Origin: Scolanthus callimorphus
Lineage: Eukaryota; Cnidaria; Anthozoa; Actiniaria; Edwardsiidae
Assembly (NCBI GenBank): GCA_033964015.1
Contig: CM066916.1
Coordinates: 10,394,501-10,458,500 of the forward strand
Length of the DNA: 64,000 bases
Direction of reading: 5' to 3'
Below the pieces are notes generated by a model that saw only the letters and a program-made list of their open reading frames with translations, ran no database searches and was not told where the DNA came from. Below are positions 56,600 through 64,000 of the stretch, one piece after another. The position numbers were made by a program, and so were the translations under genes. The number at the start of each line of letters is the position of its first letter. Within the stretch, counting starts at the first letter, position 1.

Positions 56600-57095
56600 A
56601 TAGACTGCCCTTATTTGGTGATCGTCCGTAAATACAGGAGAAAAGTGGTCTTTGCTACGCGCGCTTATATTCACCTTTATGCACCTTGTTTGGGAGTTCA
56701 TTCGCGCGCAGTACGTGGGACTCACCGCCATATTTATTATCCGTTAGTCCCCCGTGGTGGGCCAGGAGCGTGACTAGAAACTGAGATCCCGAATCTTTCA
56801 ATCAATCTTTATTATTGTTATACCCCGTCCACACTAAACCGTACTTTTTGCTCCGGATACGGCTATCTTCTACACAACGCCGAAAACGATCACCGAAAAG
56901 GGCGAAAACAATACGAAAACGATAAGTGTGGACGCAAATCTTTTTGAAAACGGAGCAAAAAGTATCCATTTTCGTTTGAAAACGGTGTAATGTGGACGGG
57001 GTCTGAGAACCAAGCAAGGCGCGTAGGTGAAAATCGCGAGTAGCAAAGACTTTTCTCTTGCATCTACGGACGTTCGCAAAAGAAGGGATACCCAT
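56600..57095. mobile_element. Outer TIR element with a nested MITE
   Basis: TGATCGTCCGTAAATACAGG and GAAAAGTGGTCTTTGCTACG at the left are mirrored by CGAGTAGCAAAGACTTTTC and GCATCTACGGACGTTCGC at the right. A complete smaller MITE (56820-57004) sits within it. Related ends are at 49670-50006. Confidence 0.75.
56820..57004. mobile_element. Inner MITE with CCCCGTCCACAC ends
   Basis: TACCCCGTCCACACTAAACC and GTACTTTTTGCTCCG at the left are mirrored by CGGAGCAAAAAGTATCC and AATGTGGACGGGGTCT at the right. AAAACG units fill the middle. It is the same family as 54073-54434 and is younger than the element it interrupts. Confidence 0.82.
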
Positions 57096-57109
57096 CCAGT
57101 TGACTAATG

Positions 57110-57275
57110 CATTTTAGTCAAATCACACTTGCAGTCCCTGTCAATGCTGCGTTCTGATTGGTTGAGCTACTAGTAGGCTATAAGTTATAGCCTACTAGTA
57201 GCGAATAGTGTCGGATTTGAAAGCCAGAAAATGGAAAATGACCAGACCACACCTACTGGTGTGATTTGATTAAAA
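57110..57275. repeat. Foldback with inner hairpin
   Basis: AGTCAAATCACACTTGCAG pairs with CTGGTGTGATTTGATT. Inside, GCTACTAGTAGGCTATAA is followed by its perfect inverse (57166-57202). Confidence 0.75.
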
Positions 57276-57597
57276 CGATTATTCCCCTCGCCCTCATGGC
57301 CTCTGGGTCAATAGCCCATTCGGGCTCAAGGAATAATTGTTAAATCGCCGGCATTCTCATCAGGACTACCACCATTCACCCTCGCTGATCATTATAAACG
57401 CCCTCGAATCATCGCGGGTCTTACAGAAAATATGGCCAACCTAATCAGCTAAAGTTGAGCTCTGATTGGCATTAATTGTGTTTTACTGTAAAGGTCAATC
57501 ATTTGTTGTTGATAGCAATATGCTGTCGAGGGTTTATCTCATTCGGACAGAGCCTCTGTCAGCCGCCATTTTGTCAGCCTAGCAACACACCGTGTCA

Positions 57598-57735
57598 GAT
57601 AAAGCATCCATTTCCATCGGCTGATTTAGGGGATGAAGTGCCATATTTCTCATTGAATTCGTTTGTAGATGATTATTACGACATTTCTATACATAATTCG
57701 TCTTCTAATACCGAATGAAAACAATAACAAATTGG
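57598..57735. repeat. Second copy of the repeat at about 6024-6115
   Basis: GATAAAGCATCCATTTCCAT, GGCTGATT, AATTCGTC and GAAAACAATAACAAA occur in the same order as in the ABC transporter intron copy, with extra bases in the middle. Confidence 0.55.
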
Positions 57736-59483
57736 AGTGCTTTAAATGCATAATTTTTCAAATTAACGTCAAAAGTCAGTGTGACCAAGCATCATATCAA
57801 CGAGCTTCTGCAGCCGATATAACAATCCCCTTTTCATAGATAACGGAGATAACGCCTATCTCTATATCATGCCCATGGTTTCACGTGTCTTTTTTCTGCA
57901 AGGATTCAAAATCAAAATGCGTTCCTATTTTATCTTGATTCTTAAGCCTTCTGTCATTTTTACAAAGACCTTTTATTGAGCTGCATTGGCACCTCTTGTC
58001 CCTGTATGTTCCGTGCACACAAGCGAACATTCCATTGTAGCCAAAGAAACAACTTTATCATCGTAATCAAGTGGCGTTTCGGAGCTGCCTTCCTGATTTT
58101 TTGTTAAAATAATAATATTCTCGGACGTCTTTCTAGACTTCTAGCTGAATAATAATGTTAACCAAGCTCTCTAGGATTTGGAAATGTAACCATATAGCCG
58201 CAAAACGCTAGACGAATGCCTTGTTCTTTGAAGAACGGCGCTCGTTACGTTGGTTGCCATATTGTGAAAGAAAATATAAATTTTAACGGCGAACTTTCGC
58301 CATTGTCTGTCCTAACCATCCTAATACTCTTCGAAGAATAATAAATAAATCGCACCATACCCTCAGCTGGTTGTATTGTCCAGGAAGTCCAGATTTCTAG
58401 TGGAAGTCAGTGACGAATGTTCACGAATCGTTCAGTCCTTGATTGTCGCGGTTTTAGGTAATATGTTCAAATTCGTTGGGGCGCCCTCTATGATTTATCT
58501 TCTTGAATTCAGGTACCAGTGGATCTTGTCGTTTAGAGCTAGCACAGACTTGCGTCTTGTCAAACCCACGGCAAATTAGAACAACAGACAACCTCGTGGT
58601 TGCTCGTGCAAGTTATGGTTACTCGAGAACTATAAATAACAACCAAAGTACTTTCGACAACTTGTCACGTAGTATTAAAAGCAGTAATAAGTTATCGATT
58701 ACCTTCTGTCAATATTCAATGAGGCGCTCAAAATAGGGTGCCCCCATTTTTTTTAATTAAGAGTTGTTTTGATCTTGTAAAAGTATAAGAGGAGCATTGC
58801 CAGCAGAAATAGCGTGGTACTGTTAATTATTGTTTATTGTGTAGGCTTTGCCGACGAAGGTCTTACTGAACGCCAATCTTTTTCAACGATACAAGGAGAG
58901 TGAAAATTCCACAGTACAAAGTATACATACTAGACTATACAATGTTTTCAAGTGACATACTGCAGAATATCCAACGCGTCACTTGTATTTTCTTTAGGGG
59001 AGTGTGTTTGTAGGAAAATACCGAGACAATTTTGCAGTATGCCACGCCGAACAAACTTGCGGCTTGGGCTAAAATGGCCCTGCATGAGTCGGCCCAACAC
59101 ATTGGTAAACCGCACGGAAAAGTTTCCAGGGGAGGGTGAACTCTAGAAGTTCTACGGGAGGGGGTGTGTCTGGCGCTTGGAGGGGGAGGGGACTTTCCAG
59201 GGACATTTAATCCCAAAAAAGATTTTCCAGGGGTATGTTTGCCAGAAAAATAAAAGAAGGAAATTTCAGGGGAGATTTCAAATCCGGTTTATATAATCAG
59301 CCATTTAGTTAGGCGCATATATAGGTCTCGAGCACGCAAGCAAGGGCCGTGTTTTTTCAAACAAGTAGTCTCCCCGCGCGCCCTTCTCGATCGTGGCAGT
59401 GGGAAGGCCAGGGAAGCGTACTAGCGTTACCGTCACTAAAGTACGGATCGATCTGACCATTCAATTCAACCAGGCGCGTCGGG

Positions 59484-61000
59484 CATCCTCGTGCGCCAGG
59501 GTCCTCCCCCTCACCTCCCCCCAGGGGAAAGAGGAAAAGGACCCTGGAATGGTCTGGTCACATGACAAGCGACAAAGCTTTGAATCCGTGGCACAAACCG
59601 GCAATTCTACTTCCCACTTGACTTTCATTTCTGATTCTAGAAAATGGCATCTTTTCCTACTTTCCATATTTGTCACTTCTGAAATCCTCGAAAATATCCG
59701 ACCTTATTCAAATTTTCTCTTTCAAAAAAATTCTCGGAAAAGGTCCACCTTTTTCCAAAAAAAGTCCACTTTTTTCTTAATTTCAAGATTGATCAAAAAC
59801 AAGAAAAAAAACTACTTTCTCTATATTTTTGCAGTCCTATTTTTGCCATCGAAACTGACTAATTCCGCATTTACAAGGACTTTTTGTCTTCGATGAAAAA
59901 ATAAGACTATTTTTGATTTTCCATTTTTCAACGATTGGGGAAGAAATGAGAAAAGAGTGAGATTTGTTCTGGAAAGAGGTCCATTTTTATCAAACCTTTC
60001 TGATACTGTCTGACAGGTGTCAAAACTATTTAGACCAGGTGCACATTTTCCCGCTCCTTTGCCCCATTCTAAATGAGCTCTGATATTTTGTTGCAGATCA
60101 CGCAAAAGATCTCTGTTGCGTGTATTGTATTGGTGGTAATCACGGGAGTAGCTAAAATTATGAAGTAGATAAGCGGGAGCAAGGACGTGCAGACATTTGA
60201 AAAGCATGTATGGTACTTCCTGTGGTGTTGCAAGGAGGGCCAGCTTGCTATTTCGAAGTGCATCAAAGTTTGAGCGGGAAAATGTGCACCTGACCTAAAG
60301 ACAGTTTTGACACCTGTCAAACAGTATCAGAAAGGTTTGATGAAAGTGGACCTCTTTCCTGAAAAAATCTCCCCCAATCGTTGAAAAATGGAAAATCAAA
60401 AATAGTCTTAGTTTTTCATTGAAGATAAAAAGTCCTTGTAAATGCGGAATTAGTCAGTTTCGATGGCAAAAAGGTGGCACTTTTTCCCAAACGGAAAAGC
60501 TTGCAAAAATATAGAAAAAAGTAGTTTTTTTTTCTTGTTTTTGATCAATCTTGAAATTAAGAAAAAAGTGGACTTTTTTTTGGAAAAAGGTGGACCTTTT
60601 CCGAGAACTTTTTTGAAAGAGAAAATTTGAATAAGGTCGGATATTTTCGAGGATTTCAGAAGTGACAAAGATGGATAGTAGGAAAAGGTGCTATTTTCTA
60701 GAATCAGAAATGAAAGTCAAGTGGGAAGTAGAATTGCCGGTTTGTGCCACGGATTGCTTTGTACACCTTTTTCGGGATCTCGGTGTCGCCCATGACACCA
60801 AGACGAAGCGAACAAAAAAATAACAGAATTTTAAACATTATGGGAATTTTTTTATTGTTTTAACAAAATCTACCTTTGGGACCCGACCGTCGGTTTCTTT
60901 TTTTGTTATCACCCAAAATCTGGGTGACACGTGACCAGACCATTCCAGGGTCCTTTTCCTCTTTCCCCTGGGGGGAGGTGAGGGGAGGACCCTGGCGCGC
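59484..61000. mobile_element. ~1.5 kb nested inverted repeat (foldback element)
   Basis: The outer arms (CGCCAGGGTCCTCCCC... AAGAGGAAAAGGACCCTGG at about 59484-59568) return inverted at about 60930-61000. A second pair, about 59580-59945 and 60370-60755 (for example GAAAATATCCGACCTTATTC and its inverse), covers some 370 bp per arm. A third pair, about 59970-60080 and 60230-60365, lies further in. The loop carries a LINE fragment. About 180 bp at 60756-60930 in the right arm has no left partner. Confidence 0.85.
60060..60240 (-). pseudogene. LINE reverse-transcriptase C-terminal remnant
   Basis: The minus-strand frame reads FKCLHVLAPAYL, then YNTRNRDLL. This is the pattern found at the C-terminal end of many animal non-LTR retrotransposon ORF2 proteins. 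Only about 40 residues remain, with no catalytic motif, in the loop of the large inverted repeat. It is inactive debris. Confidence 0.55.
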
Positions 61001-61998
61001 GAGATGGCGCGTCGGAGAATTTAAAGCGCACGTGTAAGGACGACTTTGTCACCTACAGAATCCGGGGTGAAAATAAATTGTCAAGATATATATGGGCTTC
61101 TGTCTCAGGGTATGGCGTGGGATGTTTCGAGGCTGAATTTGAAGAGTCTCCAGTGACAATATGAGCCCTAAGTATTTCTCTGAAGTCCTTGCGAGATGGT
61201 AGTCATGGTAGCCCTGCCATAACAGATTTCGCACATTTTACGTATTTGCGCGCGAACACGCTCCAACCAATCAGAACACTAGTTGCTTCGTGACGTCACA
61301 ATGAGAGTTTGTCTCAGATGTCAAAATTTTGCACTTGAGGTTTCTGGCTGCTGTGCGGCGGCAGTTACGATAGTTTCTGGTTAAAAAATGACTGAAATAC
61401 TACGGAAAACCCAAAAGTCTTCAAAGAAAATGTTTTATAAGGGCTTAAAGAATTCATGTGGAGAATTTGGGTGGTTTTGAAAGAGTTTCTATTGAGAAAA
61501 CGGCTGAAGAGTTTGGTAGGGGGCCGACAAATATGGCGCTCGAAGAATGCGAGGTGTGAAAACTCGTGGAAGAAGATCTGAATTGAGGTGAGCTTAAAGT
61601 TATTATAATTAGGTGTAATGACGGTTTATTGAAGTTCTTTATCTGTTTTGAATTAGTAAACGTTTTCGCAAGCCACAAAGTATCCAAAACGTCGGTCGTT
61701 TTAGGCTGTCTATTTAGAAGAATCAAAGATCAATCCAGACTCATATGTCGGAATAAGAATATTAAAAAATCGTTTGGCTTTGGGATCTTATCAAATTCTT
61801 GTCCACTTTTTGAGACTTTTGAAGACTAACTACTCTCACATTTGCATGATTCATTCATGATACATGATTCATTCACCTTGAAAAATGAGAGAATTCAGAG
61901 AGAACGCAATGGCAGTATAATACATTAGAAAATAACACCTATGTTGTATTGTGAATGTGCGCATTCTGATTGGTTAAAAAGCGTGTTTGTAAGAGACC

Positions 61999-62139
61999 TG
62001 GGGCCGGTTCCTAGAAGGTCAGTTAAGAGTTATCTGCAGATAAACGCTTATCCAACGGATAAAGCCTGAACAAATCCTATGCAACAGATAACTTTTATCC
62101 ATGGATAACTTTATCCAACCTTTCAGGAACCGGCCCCTG
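61999..62139. mobile_element. MITE with GGGGCCGGTTCCT ends
   Basis: GGGGCCGGTTCCTAGAAGG at the left is inverted at the right (AGGAACCGGCCCCT). The interior has TTATCC(A)CGGAT and GATAACTTTTATCC units. It is 141 bp and non-coding. Confidence 0.82.
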
Positions 62140-62192
62140 AGAAACACTATTGTCACGCAATGCTGTCGCGCGTGTGTATGTTATTTTCTAAA

Positions 62193-62361
62193 AGCAATAA
62201 AAATACTTTCTGCGTGCTCTCTGGTTTCTTACAAACACTCGGGGAATGTTGGTCGAACTGATAAAACTTGAAAGACACGAGCCGAATTTTGATCATTTCT
62301 CCCAACATCCCCCTCGTGTTTGTAAGAAAGCAGAGAGCACACGGAAAGTACTTTTATTGCT
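62193..62361. mobile_element. Foldback element
   Basis: AGCAATAAAAATACTTTCTG and TTTCTTACAAACACTCGGGG at the left are mirrored by CCCTCGTGTTTGTAAGAAA and GGAAAGTACTTTTATTGCT at the right. It is adjacent to the 61999 MITE. Confidence 0.82.
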
Positions 62362-63470
62362 TAAGTAATGCAGTCATTATAATAAATTATTATATATTCT
62401 AATTATTAGAATGATAGGAGTAAAATGTTCTGTGTGGTTAAAGAAACGTTTACTCAGAAGTTGCTAAGTTTATGTTTTAGCCATAAAAGTATTGGGGGAG
62501 CCTGGCCCCCAAAACAAATTATTGGGGGGTACAGTGTACCCCTGGTTATGCCGCCCATGTGTTATTTCTAGTTACCGTAACAAAGTTTGGGCCCTATACT
62601 TACTCAAGTAAGGATATTTAGAACATATTAGTCACCTCAGGCCCAATGCATTTTAATAAACATTTCACAGAGCCAGAGGTGAATACCTAAGTGTTTTACT
62701 CAAGTGAAATTTAATTATAGGAAGTGAAAGAAACCAGTATCACAATAAAAAACCATGACCACTAAGGGCTTACTGAAACAGAAATAAATTCCCACAGCTT
62801 CTAGGCTAAATTTACCTTTACTAGCATAATTTAATAAAAATGCAGTAAACAACTTGAAGCATTATTACTTCATTTGAGACATTTGTCCTACTTACGTGTA
62901 GGTTTTTTGTCTCAGACAATTGAAGACTAATATCTGAATCAGTGCAATCATGATTATGAGTTTTGATCTAAAAATCTTAGGTTAACACCTTTAACGGTGA
63001 CTATCTAACAATTACAAGTCGTAAATATCAACAAATAGTCACAAGACTCTGTTTTAGTATAATTACTCAAGTGACTTTTAAGACTTTCAACAACAAATTC
63101 CCGTTTAGGGGTAATGCTTTCAATGTTATATGATGAACGTCTCGACCAATCAGTGTGTTGAATCGCTTCAGTAATTATACTAATAACTGATATTCTTGTT
63201 GCCTTTGATGACTAATATTGTGAAAATTCATACTGGTGGACAACATCCCTAGACTATCGGGACAATATTCAAGCCTTGCAGAGCCTCCAAAACCCTTGTC
63301 TAAAATCCAAGCCCAAGCACTTCTGTTGATTTTCATGATACACTGTATAATGTCAAAATATAAGCTTTGCAACCCTCATGTTTTTCAGGCACATACAATT
63401 TTTGAGTGGAGCTTTTCGAGCTTTCTGAGATTTTGAGCTTCAAAATATTCAGAATCCAAGTCTTAAGTAG

Positions 63471-63634
63471 CAGGGACGTCAACCCCAGGACTTCTGGAGA
63501 CCACCTTGAAATGGCAAAATTTCCTGCAATTCTCCCAGAAGAAATAGGTAAATGTATGGCAGTGGTCTTAAATTTTGGTGACGAAGCAAAAAATCTTGAG
63601 ACTCCTGGCAAAACTGGGAGAGTTGACATCCCTG
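63471..63634. mobile_element. MITE (CAGGGACGTCAAC ends)
   Basis: CAGGGACGTCAACCCCAGG at the left pairs with CTGGGAGAGTTGACATCCCTG at the right. The GGGAGAGTTGRCA end is shared with 18764-19037 and 33773-33999. Confidence 0.7.
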
Positions 63635-64000
63635 CAGTAGGAGCCTCACATTTTTACCAGGGCCATTCTATGCCCCCACCTCTCAGAGTTGGTAAACTAA
63701 GTTATGCTGGGTCTCAATGGTACCACTAGCAGCCAAGCAGCCACAAACACAGGCACTTCCAGAGGGTTTACTAGAATACCACCCTCAGTGGTCCTTTTAA
63801 CTTAATAAATTATGAGGAGTAATGTAATTGTATAGGGTACCAAATAAATATATGTCTATAATTGTAAGCCACAGTTAACAGTTCAACAAAGTCCCAGCCA
63901 GCTTGGGCTCAAAACAAGGGTGGATCTAGGGGGGTGATTAGGGTGGCTAGCCACCCCTCTTGTTCTCATATTTCTTGCAAAAAACCTTAAGATTAGCCAC

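Larger units (their letters stand above)
56201..64000. other. Repeat-rich region with no supported gene
   Basis: 7.8 kb in which I see no coding exon. Upstream exons of the coiled-coil gene may lie in its left part. It is a mosaic of MITEs and foldbacks (56600, 56820, 57110, 59484, 61999, 62193, 63471), plus AT-rich spacers and a LINE remnant. The longest open frames (for example across 59393-59896) lie inside the inverted repeat and are not protein-like. Confidence 0.55.

Noticed and set aside
59393..59896. 167-codon open frame
   Set aside because: It lies inside the arms of the large inverted repeat, is Lys/Phe-rich by base composition, and its mirror copy gives another frame. It is not a gene.
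63406..63729. 107-codon open frame at the right edge
   Set aside because: It runs through the MITE at 63471-63634, so the frame is built from repeat sequence.

Overview
This window is nuclear DNA from an animal. The genes are intron-rich with GT-AG introns, the proteins are typically metazoan, and the spaces between them are packed with short palindromic DNA transposon remnants (MITEs). A Methuselah/secretin-type GPCR, vertebrate-like exon structures and dense G-tract MITEs suggest an anthozoan cnidarian (stony coral or sea anemone). That assignment is inference; there is no species-specific marker. I saw no prokaryotic genes, CRISPR array, rRNA or convincing tRNA.

Eight protein genes can be rebuilt, most of them exon by exon with matching reading phase: (1) 1-2390 (+), class B 7TM receptor, open at the left window edge; (2) 4327-15313 (-), ABCC/MRP4-type ABC transporter in 9 exons, with a one-base frame break in NBD2; (3) 20888-25152 (+), Ras-like GTPase of the RERG/RERGL type with degenerate catalytic positions; (4) 29753-34933 (-), AUP1, 14 exons; (5) 35305-40677 (+), TTC1, 8 exons; (6) 42824-44736 (-), PWWP2-type chromatin reader, 2 exons; (7) 45265-54060 (+), SEPSECS, 12 exons; (8) 55256-56200 (-), last coding exon of an unrecognised coiled-coil protein. 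The genes alternate strand throughout, so neighbours are convergent or head-to-head. AUP1/TTC1 (371 bp between start codons) and PWWP2/SEPSECS (528 bp) probably share bidirectional promoters. I see no common pathway. AUP1 acts at the ER/lipid droplet in protein degradation, SEPSECS makes selenocysteyl-tRNA, TTC1 is a co-chaperone adaptor, PWWP2 acts on chromatin, and the ABCC protein exports organic anions.

The rest is mostly repeats: at least ten MITE or foldback families, several with readable target-site duplications (8 bp, 6 bp, 5 bp, and 3-bp AAT). There are also long perfect hairpins, homopolymer G/C tracts, a roughly 1.5 kb nested inverted repeat around a LINE reverse-transcriptase scrap, and a possible tRNA-derived SINE. 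One 8-bp-TSD element sits exactly on the 5' splice site of TTC1 exon 2, and its target duplication copied the splice donor. The right end (56-64 kb) holds repeats and no gene I can support.
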